DNA of 64,000 nucleotides from Candidatus Rifleibacteriota bacterium. GTDB lineage: Bacteria > Muiribacteriota > Ozemobacteria > Ozemobacterales > Ozemobacteraceae. Where the stretch lies: assembly GCA_012517355.1 (NCBI GenBank), contig JAAYVD010000088.1, positions 1-64,000 on the forward strand, given 5' to 3'. Positions 1 to 8,801 of the stretch are shown here, piece by piece. A program made the translations under genes and the position numbers. Within the stretch, counting starts at the first letter, position 1, and every line of letters begins with the position of its first letter. Below the pieces are notes generated by a model, which did no database searches, was not told the DNA's origin, and saw only the letters and a list, made by a program, of their open reading frames with translations.

Positions 1-170
1 CCATCCTGGCGCCCGCGGCCCACTTCCGACCTCGTGTCGGTCGGGTCCGCGGAGGATGCGCCATCCTGGCGCCCGCGGCCCACTTCCGACCTCGTGTCGG
101 TCGGGTCCGCGGAGGATGCGCCATCCTGGCGCCCGCGGCCCACTTCCGACCTCGTGTCGGTCGGGTCCGC
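1..170. repeat. 60-bp tandem repeat, about 2.8 copies
   Basis: Bases 1-60 and 61-120 are identical, and the third copy matches for about 50 bases before diverging at about 171. Each unit contains CTTCCGACCTCGTGTCGGTC, with internal dyad GACC(T)CG...GGTC, and a GCGCCATCC segment. The same 20-mer occurs on the opposite strand near 30768-30790, next to a related GGATGGCGG segment, so this is a locally amplified member of a dispersed repeat family. The array probably continues beyond the left edge of the window. No coding function is seen. Confidence 0.9.
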
Positions 171-255
171 CCGGAAAGCCCCGACCCGGGCCCCCACGGC
201 CAGGCGTGCCTGGCGGGGGACCCGGGTCGGATGCGGATCGGTGTAGGTGTGGAGG

Positions 256-918
256 CTATTCCTCGATCACCACGACCACGCCGTTCTGCTCGGCGATACG
301 GAAGGCGGCGCGGGTCTCCTTGGACCAGCGGCCGGTCTGGTCGCTGACCTTGACCGCCCACAGGTAGCGGTGCAGGGGAAGATAGCCGGGTTCGTCGTAG
401 GCCGCCACGCCCTGGCGCACCGAGACGCGCTCCCAGACGGTCTTGTTCTCGTCGAGGTCATACAGGGTGATCATGCCGTAGCGGGCGGTGGTCTTCCAGA
501 CGAAGGCCGGCTTGCGGGCGGCCGACACGGGGTGGATCTTCAACTCGGTCGGGGCTTCGGGAACGGCGGGCAGGGCCATGGGAGCGCCCTTGTCGATTTC
601 GACGGTCAGGATGCCGCGGGCCGGCTCCTCGAAATGCTTGGGCAGCCGAACCTTGACGTAATAATAGGTCGGGGTGAACTCCTCGGCCTCGATGACCAGG
701 CGACCTTCGATCTTGAGCCGGCGGACGAGGAAGATGTGACCTTCGTGGGCGCAGCCGTCGGGCAGGTCGATGCGGTGTTCCCAGCTCTGGGGTTGGCTGT
801 TGACCAGCAGCTGGTGATCGAACACCTTGGTCATGGTCTCGGTGGCGGTCATGCCTTGGGCGGTCAGGCCGGCGAACAGGATGAACAGGCCACAAACGAC
901 GAAAGTCACCTTCCTCAC
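256..918 (-). CDS. secreted protein of unknown function
   Basis: The product is 220 aa. I chose the GTG start at 918 because AGGAGG lies six bases upstream; the ATG at 957 has no comparable site. The N-terminus (MRKVTF, a hydrophobic stretch, then AQGMTA) looks like a Sec signal peptide, so the protein is probably periplasmic or surface-located. The mature part is beta-rich with many aromatic residues (YYYVKVRLPKHF, RYLWAVKVSDQTGRWSKE). The last motif resembles the end of a fibronectin type III-like or Ig-like strand module, but I cannot name a family. It is transcribed away from the MoxR cluster and has no partner in the window. Confidence 0.7.
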   Translation of the reverse strand: MRKVTFVVCGLFILFAGLTAQGMTATETMTKVFDHQLLVNSQPQSWEHRIDLPDGCAHEGHIFLVRRLKIEGRLVIEAEEFTPTYYYVKVRLPKHFEEPARGILTVEIDKGAPMALPAVPEAPTELKIHPVSAARKPAFVWKTTARYGMITLYDLDENKTVWERVSVRQGVAAYDEPGYLPLHRYLWAVKVSDQTGRWSKETRAAFRIAEQNGVVVVIEE

Positions 919-1331
919 ACCATACCTCCTGACGGCGGGATTGATCCCACCGGTCATGTCTCCATCTTAGGAGATACCGTCCCCTCCCGGCAAGGGACAC
1001 CTGCCATCGCCTGCCCCACGCCGACTGCATCAGGGAGGAAGGGCCGCCGTCCGGACGGAGTGTTACGTGAAATATGCAGGTGGCGAAGCCGGGCGCCATG
1101 CACGCTGGACATGGCTTCCGGCGACTCGGCCTCCACGGGGGTGGAGGCCTGCAAGCCTGTCTGGACCAGTCCCGACCTGGTGCCGGACGGCCGTCAGGCC
1201 AGGGGCCAAGGACCAAGGACCAAGGGCGGAAACGCGCCCCCTACCCAAGCCCGGTTCCGCCCTCCCCGCTTTTGACCCTGGGTACCGATCCATGGTAAGG
1301 TGAGGCCCTTCCAATCCACAGGAGGTTTCCC
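919..1331. other. intergenic region upstream of the MoxR cluster
   Basis: This gap between divergent genes holds upstream signals for both. I see three short direct copies of a (G)GACCAA-type heptamer near 1202-1225 and the AGGAGG of the MoxR gene at about 1321. No convincing -35/-10 pair or conserved open frame stands out. The open frames here are Arg/Pro-rich, as expected from GC-rich non-coding DNA. Confidence 0.5.
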
Positions 1332-2354
<1,023 letters not shown>

Positions 2355-2397
2355 GCCGGCCGGCCGCGCGCCCCCACGCCCGGCCGCCGTCCCACTC

Positions 2398-3315
2398 ATG
2401 GACAAGACCCGCCGCCTCTCCCGCTTCCTCGACCCCAAGGTCCTGGCCTCCATCGCCTCGATGGAGATCCGGGCCCGCAGCGTCGTGGAAGGGGCGATCG
2501 AGGGTCTGCACAAGAGCCCGTTCAAGGGGTTCAACGTCGAGTTCGCCGAGTACCGCTCCTACGTGCCCGGCGACCCGATCAAGGACATCGACTGGAAGGT
2601 GTTCGCCCGCACCGACAAATACTACATCAAGGAGCACGAGGAGGAGACCAACCTCTCGGGCTACCTGATCCTCGACACCAGCGGCTCGATGTCGTTCCGG
2701 GGGGAGTCGGCCTTCAGCAAGCTCGAATACGCCGCCACCCTCGCCGCCTCGCTGGCCTTCCTGATGCTGAAGCAGCAGGACTCGGTCGGTCTGGTCACCT
2801 TCGCCGAAGGGGTGCGCAAAATCGTGCGGCCCAAGGCGGGCATGGGCCACCTGAAGGGCATCTGCCGAGAACTCGAGGCCAGCGAGCCGGGGGGCGCCAC
2901 CGACATCGGCGAGACCCTCGACCGGGTGGCCGAGACGATGCGCAAGCGGGGCCTGCTGATCATGTTCTCCGACCTGATGGACTCGGCCGAAGCGATCATC
3001 GCCAAGGCCCGCCAGTTGCGCACCCGCCGGCACGAGATCCTCCTGTTCCACGTTCTCGACCGGCAGGAACTGACCTTCCCGTTCGAGGACACCATCCTGT
3101 TCCGCGACCTCGAGGACAAATCGGAGATCGTGGCCGACGCCTACGCCCTGCGCCGCGAGTACCTGCGCCGGCTGCAGCAGATGGTGACCACCTTCCAGTC
3201 GGCCCTGCGCCGCGCCGGCATCGACTACCTGCTGGCCGACACCTCCCGCCCCATCGAGGCCACCCTGCGCCAGTTCTTCACCCGCCGCATGTCCGGCGCC
3301 GCCCGGGTGGCCTGA
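2398..3315 (+). CDS. DUF58 domain protein with vWA-like fold
   Basis: The product is 305 aa. It contains the DUF58 hallmark YVPGDPIKDIDWKVFART followed by a vWA-type segment, LILDTSGSMSF, whose DTSGS matches the MIDAS metal-binding signature. A further Thr/Asp pair (GGATDIGE and MFSDLMD) fits the remaining MIDAS loops. It follows the MoxR gene by 43 bp, the standard MoxR-DUF58 order, and ends one base before the next ATG. Family knowledge says the DUF58 protein is the usual direct partner of the MoxR ATPase. It is probably cytoplasmic or membrane-peripheral, as no signal peptide is seen. Confidence 0.95.
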   Translation: MDKTRRLSRFLDPKVLASIASMEIRARSVVEGAIEGLHKSPFKGFNVEFAEYRSYVPGDPIKDIDWKVFARTDKYYIKEHEEETNLSGYLILDTSGSMSFRGESAFSKLEYAATLAASLAFLMLKQQDSVGLVTFAEGVRKIVRPKAGMGHLKGICRELEASEPGGATDIGETLDRVAETMRKRGLLIMFSDLMDSAEAIIAKARQLRTRRHEILLFHVLDRQELTFPFEDTILFRDLEDKSEIVADAYALRREYLRRLQQMVTTFQSALRRAGIDYLLADTSRPIEATLRQFFTRRMSGAARVA

Positions 3316-3316
3316 G

Positions 3317-5473
3317 ATGCTGTCGTTCGGCCACCCCCTGTTTTTGACCGGCCTGCTGACGGCCGCGGTGCCCATCTGGCTGCACCTCTACTTCCGCCGC
3401 ACCCCGGTGCCGAAGGACTTCCCCAGCCTGCGGCTGATCCGCCTGTCGGTCGATGCGGTCATCCGGCGGCTGAAGCTGCGCAACTGGCTGCTGCTCGCCC
3501 TGCGGCTGGCGGTGCTGCTGCTGCTGGTGCTGGCCCTGGCCCGCCCCTTCGTGGGCGGCACCTTCGGGAACATCGCCCACACCGGCTCCCCCTCGGCCTT
3601 CGTGGTCATCCTCGACAACTCCCTGTCGATGGGCGTCACCCACCAGGGCATCTCCCTGTACAACTCCGCCAAGGCCAAGGCCCTCGAGGTCCTCGACCAG
3701 ATGGGGCCCTACGACAAAGCCTCGGTGGCCCTTCTGCACGACCCTGGCACCCTGCTGTTCACGCAGCTGAGCTGGGACAAGAACGACCTGAAGGAGGCGG
3801 TGCGCAACGCCCCGCTCAGCCTGTCGGGCACCAACCTGACCGGCGTCCTGCAGGCCGCCGTCAAGCTGGTGGCCCCGGTCCGTTCCTACAAGCGCACCGT
3901 CTACCTGATCACCGACCTGACCCGCGTCGCCTGGAAGCCCCTGCTCGACAACGGCGACCTGCTGGCCCGCATCGATCCCGGCATCGAACTGGTGCTGATC
4001 CCGGTCGGCGACGGGTCCCCCCCCAACCTGGCGGTGGCCGGCCTCGAGCTCGAACAGCCGCTGGTGATGAAGGGTCGCACCGCCGTCCTGTGGGCGACCG
4101 TGGCCAACCACTCCGACCGCCCCCGGCAGACCCGCCTGTCGATCCTCGTCGCCGGCGACAAGAAGCAGGACCTGCCCATCGACCTGGAGGCCCGCTCCCG
4201 CAAGCGGGTCAAGGTGCCGATCACCTTCCCGGCCGAGGGCGTGGTCGACGTGGCCGCCCTGCTGCCGGCCGACTCGCTGCCCGAGGACGACGTGCGGCAC
4301 CTGGCGGTGCCGGTGCTGGCCCCGCCAAAGATCCTGGTCGTCAAGCCGCCTCCCGAGCGGGACGGCTCGCCCAGCCGGGACGACATCTTCCTGCGGTTCG
4401 CCCTCAACCCCCTCAACCGCACCGAGGGGGCCACCTTCCTCGTCGAGAGCCGCCTGCCCGAAGAGGCCGTGTCGCTGCGGCTGGCCGACTACACCGCGGT
4501 CTTCCTGGTCAACCAGCGGCAACTGCCGGCCCCGTTCGTCGATGCCCTGGCCGGATTCGTCCTGGGCGGCGGCTACTGCGTCATCTTTCCCGGGTCGCGC
4601 ACCGACCCGGAATGGTACAACTCGGCTCTTCTCGATGCCCTGGGCGGCCGGTACCTGCTGCCGGCCCGGCTGTTCAAGCGGGTGGGCAACGCGGTCAGCC
4701 GGAACATCGCCTATCAGCTGACCGACCTCGATACCGGCCATCCCGCCTTCAGCCTGTTCGGGGCGGAAGGGAACGGCGACCCGCGCCGGGCGCAGGTCTG
4801 GGAATTCTTCCAGGTGCAGCCCAATCCCGGGGCCCTGGTGCTGGCCCGCATGAGCCACGGCCTGCCGGGCCTGGTCGAGGAGCGGCGCGGCCAGGGCAAG
4901 ACCCTGCTGGTCACCTTCACCGCCGACACCGCCTGGACGAACTGGCCGCTGAAGCCGACCTTCCTGCCTTTCCTGCATCAGGCCCTGGCCGGCATGCTGG
5001 GCCGACGGGGGCTGCGCGGTGGCTCCATCCTGCCCGGCGCCCCCGTCTCGCTGGTGGTCCAGGAAGAGAACCTGCAGAAGGTGACCCTCCTTCCCCCGCA
5101 GGGTGCGGGCATCGAGCTGCCCATCCGGCGCGAGGGGGAAGGCCTGCTGCACATCTCCACCACCCGTACCGAGCAGACCGGCTTCTATCGCCTGGTCCTC
5201 ACGGGCAAGGAAGGCACCCGCACCGAGGCCTTCGCGGTCAACCCGCCCCCCGACGAGAGCGACCTCGAACGGATACCCGCCAGGAAGATTCCACGCTTCA
5301 CCGAGCTCAGCCACCGGGCCGGTTCCGCGACCAGTCTCGGACAGAAGGTCCAGGAAGTCCGGGAAGGGCGTGACGTCAGCGGCGGCCTGCTCTGGCTGCT
5401 GCTGGTGGTGGCCCTGGTCGAGACCGCTCTGGCCAACCGTCCGCCCGCCCAGCGCCCGGGGGTGACCGCATGA
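3317..5473 (+). CDS. BatA-like membrane protein with vWA domain
   Basis: The product is 718 aa. The N-terminus (residues 1-80) is the BatA/'aerotolerance regulator' type membrane module: a hydrophobic segment, LRLIRLSVDAVIRRLKLRNW, then a Leu-rich transmembrane helix. A vWA domain follows at about residues 90-240 with an intact MIDAS (ILDNSLSM, SGTNLTG, LITDLTR). The middle carries a beta-rich section and a GATase-like Rossmann stretch (VFLVNQRQLP...GGGYCVIFPG). A C-terminal hydrophobic helix ends the protein, so it should sit in the inner membrane with its domains on one side. The ATG is one base after the DUF58 stop, and the 3' end overlaps the next gene by 4 bp (ATGA). Confidence 0.92.
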   Translation: MLSFGHPLFLTGLLTAAVPIWLHLYFRRTPVPKDFPSLRLIRLSVDAVIRRLKLRNWLLLALRLAVLLLLVLALARPFVGGTFGNIAHTGSPSAFVVILDNSLSMGVTHQGISLYNSAKAKALEVLDQMGPYDKASVALLHDPGTLLFTQLSWDKNDLKEAVRNAPLSLSGTNLTGVLQAAVKLVAPVRSYKRTVYLITDLTRVAWKPLLDNGDLLARIDPGIELVLIPVGDGSPPNLAVAGLELEQPLVMKGRTAVLWATVANHSDRPRQTRLSILVAGDKKQDLPIDLEARSRKRVKVPITFPAEGVVDVAALLPADSLPEDDVRHLAVPVLAPPKILVVKPPPERDGSPSRDDIFLRFALNPLNRTEGATFLVESRLPEEAVSLRLADYTAVFLVNQRQLPAPFVDALAGFVLGGGYCVIFPGSRTDPEWYNSALLDALGGRYLLPARLFKRVGNAVSRNIAYQLTDLDTGHPAFSLFGAEGNGDPRRAQVWEFFQVQPNPGALVLARMSHGLPGLVEERRGQGKTLLVTFTADTAWTNWPLKPTFLPFLHQALAGMLGRRGLRGGSILPGAPVSLVVQEENLQKVTLLPPQGAGIELPIRREGEGLLHISTTRTEQTGFYRLVLTGKEGTRTEAFAVNPPPDESDLERIPARKIPRFTELSHRAGSATSLGQKVQEVREGRDVSGGLLWLLLVVALVETALANRPPAQRPGVTA

Positions 5474-7743
5474 GAGGCCTGTTCCAGTTCCTCGGCTTCG
5501 ATCTCGGGCCGATCCAGGCCGTCGACACCGTCCGGTTCGGGTTCGCCTGGGGCTGGGCGGCCGTGGTCCTGCTGCTCGCCCTGCTCGTTCCGCTGTATGT
5601 CTGGTTCTACCGCCGCTACGAGGGGAAGCCGGTGGCCCCCGGCCTGGCCGGCGGCCTGCTCGCCTTGCGGCTGGTCTTCGTGGTCGGCGTCCTGGTCCTG
5701 CTGGCCGGCCTGCGCGCCACGGTGAGCGGCTGGGTGCCCCAGAAGAACAAGCTGGCCGTGCTGATCGATTCCTCGCGCAGCATGAGCATCGCCGAGGAAG
5801 GCCAGACCCGCCTGGAACGGGTGCGGCAGGCCCTGGTGAACGGCCGCCTGCTGGCCAGCCTCGAGCGCAAGACCGGCATCACCCCCGCCCTGTTCTCCTT
5901 CGCCGGCGCGGTGGCCCCGCTGGCCGCCGACGACGTGGCCTCGTTCGCCATCCTTCCCGAGGGCAACCAGACCGATCTCACCAGGGCCGTGACCGAGGTG
6001 ACCGACCACCTGGGCGAGGGAAACCTGCTCGGGCTCGTGGTCCTGACCGACGGGGCCCACAACCACGGCGACAACCCCCTCGAGGCGCTGGCCCGCCGGC
6101 GCACCCCGTTGCATTTCCTGGGCGCCGGCCGCACCGGCCAGACCCGCGACCTGGCCGTGCTCCTCGAACGCCCACCTTCCCTCGGCTACCTCAACTCCTC
6201 CTCGCGGGTGCGGGGCGAGGTGCGCCTGCACCGGATCGCCAGCGAGGCGATCCCCGTCGAGATCCGCCGCGACGGCAAGGTCGTCGAGACCCTGCGCGTG
6301 CCGGTCGAGGCAGGGGTGAACCGGGCCCCCTTCGCCTTCAACATCCCCTGCGACACCGAGGGGACCTTCACCTGGTCGGCCGCGGTGCCCAGGCTCGACG
6401 GCGAGCTGACCCTCGAGAACAACGAGTCGAGCTTCCTGTTCAAGGTGGTCAAGGAACGCCTCAAGGTGGTGCTGGTGGCCAACGCCCCCAGCTGGGACCA
6501 GACCTTCATCCGTGGGGCGGTCAAGAGCGATCCGAACTCCCACGTCAACGCCTGGGTCCGGATCACCGACGCGCGCTGGAGCCGCACCGAGGATTTCACC
6601 CTGAAAGGGCCCGCCCAGGCCCTCGACCTGACCGCCGACCTCGAGGACGCCGACGTGCTGGTGCTGGCGGGGGTTCCCGAACGGCTGCTCGCCCCCTGGG
6701 GGGAGGCCATCGCCAAGCGGCTCGAGTCGGGCAAGATGGGCCTGTTCATCCTGCCGGCGGCCCGCGGCTACAAGAACCTCGGCTACCCGGGGTCCCGGTT
6801 GGCCGACCTGTTCCCGGTCGATCTGTCGAACGAAACCTGGCGCGGCACCTCCGCCAGCCTGGCCCTGCCCGGGGCCGAACCCGCCTACGGGTTCCTGCGC
6901 CTGCTCGACGATCCCATCGAGAACGCCCTGTTCTTCAAGACGGTGCCCAAGTGGGAGGGCCTGTTCACCTACGGGTCCCTGCGCCTCGGAGCCGAGGTGC
7001 TGCTGGCCTCCGATCTCGAGCAGAACGGCCGCCCCGCGCCCGCCGTGGTGCAGCACCGAGTCGGGCAGGGCAACGTGGTCATGGTGATGGGCGGGCCCCT
7101 CTGGCCGATGGGGTTCAAGATGGTGCCCACCGACAAGACCATCAAGCCGTATACCGCCTTCGTCCTCAACCTGTTCAAGTGGCTGGCCAACCGTCGCGAG
7201 GATGCCCTGGTCACCCTCGAGACACCGTCGGCCCGCGGGTTCGTCGGGCAGCCGACGCCCTTCCGGGTCTGGGTCATGGACAACCGGCGGCAGTATGTCT
7301 CCTCGGCGCAGGTGTCGGCGGTGATCGAGGCCAAGGGGCGGGAGCCGGTGACGCTGTCCTTCATCGGCACCTCGGAGAAGGGCTGTTACGAGGCCACCTT
7401 CGTGCCGCCCCTGCGCGGCCTGTTCTCGGTCACCGCGACCGCCCGCTCGCAGGGGAAGGTGCTGGGCGAGGCCCGCGGCGAGTTCCTGGTCGAGATGCCC
7501 ACCGCCGAGTTCGACAATCCCGAAGTGCAGGTCGATCTGATGCGGCAACTGGCCAGCACCACCGGCGGTTCCTTCTTCCCCGTCGAGGAGGCGAACCGGC
7601 TGGTCGAGACGATGCGGGCCACCCCCGGCCAGAAGCGCGAAACGCGCATCCTCGACCTGCGCGACAGTTTCTGGGTGCTGGCCCTCCTGCTCGCCCTGCC
7701 GCTGGCCGAGTGGATCCTGCGCCGCACGAAAGGACTGAGCTGA
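5470..7743 (+). CDS. vWA-domain membrane protein with GATase-like region
   Basis: The product is 757 aa. Two transmembrane helices lie at about residues 25-45 and 60-85. A vWA domain follows with LIDSSRSMS (intact DxSxS MIDAS) at about 97-105. A beta-sandwich-like middle leads to a glutamine-amidotransferase-like fold (VLVANAPSW...VLVLAGVPERLL...GLFILPAARGY) that lacks an obvious catalytic Cys-His-Glu triad. A second Ig-like region and a C-terminal transmembrane helix close the protein. It overlaps the BatA-like gene by ATGA, so translation is coupled. It is the third vWA protein in the operon and probably pairs with the preceding one in a membrane complex served by the MoxR ATPase. Confidence 0.9.
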   Translation: MRGLFQFLGFDLGPIQAVDTVRFGFAWGWAAVVLLLALLVPLYVWFYRRYEGKPVAPGLAGGLLALRLVFVVGVLVLLAGLRATVSGWVPQKNKLAVLIDSSRSMSIAEEGQTRLERVRQALVNGRLLASLERKTGITPALFSFAGAVAPLAADDVASFAILPEGNQTDLTRAVTEVTDHLGEGNLLGLVVLTDGAHNHGDNPLEALARRRTPLHFLGAGRTGQTRDLAVLLERPPSLGYLNSSSRVRGEVRLHRIASEAIPVEIRRDGKVVETLRVPVEAGVNRAPFAFNIPCDTEGTFTWSAAVPRLDGELTLENNESSFLFKVVKERLKVVLVANAPSWDQTFIRGAVKSDPNSHVNAWVRITDARWSRTEDFTLKGPAQALDLTADLEDADVLVLAGVPERLLAPWGEAIAKRLESGKMGLFILPAARGYKNLGYPGSRLADLFPVDLSNETWRGTSASLALPGAEPAYGFLRLLDDPIENALFFKTVPKWEGLFTYGSLRLGAEVLLASDLEQNGRPAPAVVQHRVGQGNVVMVMGGPLWPMGFKMVPTDKTIKPYTAFVLNLFKWLANRREDALVTLETPSARGFVGQPTPFRVWVMDNRRQYVSSAQVSAVIEAKGREPVTLSFIGTSEKGCYEATFVPPLRGLFSVTATARSQGKVLGEARGEFLVEMPTAEFDNPEVQVDLMRQLASTTGGSFFPVEEANRLVETMRATPGQKRETRILDLRDSFWVLALLLALPLAEWILRRTKGLS

Positions 7744-8117
7744 TGCGTGCTGGCACGATGACTGGCGACGGCCGCGAGGCGAAACGGGCGTGCCTCTTCG
7801 CCCCCGGTGGCGGCGGAGAGGCCCTTCCGTCATCCAGTCGCTCGCGCGGCTTCCATGCCGGATGCCGCGGTCATGAGAAGGTGTTGGGCCAGTGGGATTC
7901 CCGTGAATTCCGGGGACAGAATTCCGGGGACATGATACGGAATTCCTGCAGAATTCCGTATCATGTCCCCGGAATTGCCCGGAATTGCCGGAATTCTGCC
8001 GGGGATTCCCAGAATCCGGGTCCCCGCAACCCCGTTTCCCCGAAAGCGGGGCCGCGGGAGTCGCCGCGGAGTTCCCCGGTGGCCTCAGGGATGTCGGGGA
8101 CGGGGGGGCGCTTCCGA
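7744..8117. other. intergenic gap with REPIN-like palindrome
   Basis: This is the only large gap inside the MoxR operon. Bases 7744-7900 show nothing recognisable. Bases 7905-8030 are filled by GGGGACA/TGTCCCC and GGAATTC motifs, listed separately as a repeat. No promoter is evident, so the downstream genes are probably still reached by read-through, unless the large hairpin attenuates transcription. Confidence 0.6.
7905..8030. repeat. REPIN-like palindrome with GGGGACA/TGTCCCC cores
   Basis: Bases 7921-7945 and 7951-7975 form a perfect 25-bp inverted repeat around a 5-base loop (CTGCA). Each arm carries CCGGGGACATGATACGG, flanked by further GGAATTC and CCGGGGACAG copies. Related sequence occurs at 51545-51665 and 52285-52585. 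Families with this TGTCCCC core are commonly associated with IS200-like REP-associated tyrosine transposases (RAYTs). No such gene is in the window, so these copies would be non-autonomous. The repeat structure is seen directly; the RAYT link is inference. Confidence 0.85.
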
Positions 8118-8786
8118 ATGACCTTGTACAAAATGGTGCTGGTTGTCATGCTCGCCCTGGCCGCGGTCGGGCCGGTGGCAGCCGACTGGGGCACCATCGC
8201 GATCCCCCGCGTCCAGTATGGGGGCGGGGGCGACTGGTATACCGACCCCACCTCCATCCCCAACCTGCTGAAGGCGGCCGCCGACCGGCTGGGACTGCCC
8301 ACCCGCCCCGAGCATTTCGCCCTGCGGATCTCGGACCCCGACCTGTTCTCCTACCCGATGCTCTACCTGACCGGTCACGGCAACGTGAAGTTCGAGGATC
8401 AGGAAATCAACCGCCTGTCCTCTTACCTCGACAACGGCGGCTTCTTGTGGGTCGACGACTGTTACGGCCTCGACCGGAGCATCCGGCGCGAGCTGCGCAA
8501 GGTTTTCCCCGACAAGGAACTGGCGCCCGTTCCCCCCGACCACCCCATCTTTCACACCGTCTACGACTTTCCCCAGGGCCTTCCCAAGGTCCACGAGCAC
8601 GATGGCAAACCGCCTCAGGCCTATGGTATCTTCAGTAAAGGTCGCCTGGTGGTCTTCTACACCTACGAAACCGACATCGGGGACGGCATCGAGGACGAGG
8701 GCGTCCACCCCGAGGATTCCGCCGAGATCCGGGAGAAGGCCCTGCAGATGGCCCTCAACATCCTGGTCTTCGCCATGACCCAATGA
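8118..8786 (+). CDS. DUF4159 family exported protein
   Basis: The product is 222 aa. The ATG at 8118 begins a signal peptide (MTLYKMVLVVMLALAAVGPVAA) directly before DWGTIAIPRVQYGGGGDWY. The protein then shows the DUF4159 features YLTGHGNVKFEDQEINRLSSYL, GGFLWVDDC and HPIFHTVYDF. DUF4159 has a GATase/ThuA-like Rossmann fold and its biochemical role is unknown. It regularly accompanies MoxR/BatA-type genes. The open frame extends far upstream, but that part is non-coding and overlaps the previous gene. The ribosome binding site is poor (a G-run), which leaves some doubt about the exact start. Confidence 0.88.
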   Translation: MTLYKMVLVVMLALAAVGPVAADWGTIAIPRVQYGGGGDWYTDPTSIPNLLKAAADRLGLPTRPEHFALRISDPDLFSYPMLYLTGHGNVKFEDQEINRLSSYLDNGGFLWVDDCYGLDRSIRRELRKVFPDKELAPVPPDHPIFHTVYDFPQGLPKVHEHDGKPPQAYGIFSKGRLVVFYTYETDIGDGIEDEGVHPEDSAEIREKALQMALNILVFAMTQ

Positions 8787-8801
8787 CGACGAGGAACGCC
8801 G

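Noticed and set aside
1-170. 60-bp array considered as CRISPR or as a repetitive coding sequence
   Set aside because: The units are contiguous with no spacers, and the open frames across it are Arg/Pro-rich with no start signal.
3278-5314. Minus-strand open frame of about 680 codons opposite the BatA-like gene
   Set aside because: Gln/Gly/Asp-rich composition without motifs; the plus strand encodes a clear membrane vWA protein with start and stop coupled to its neighbours.
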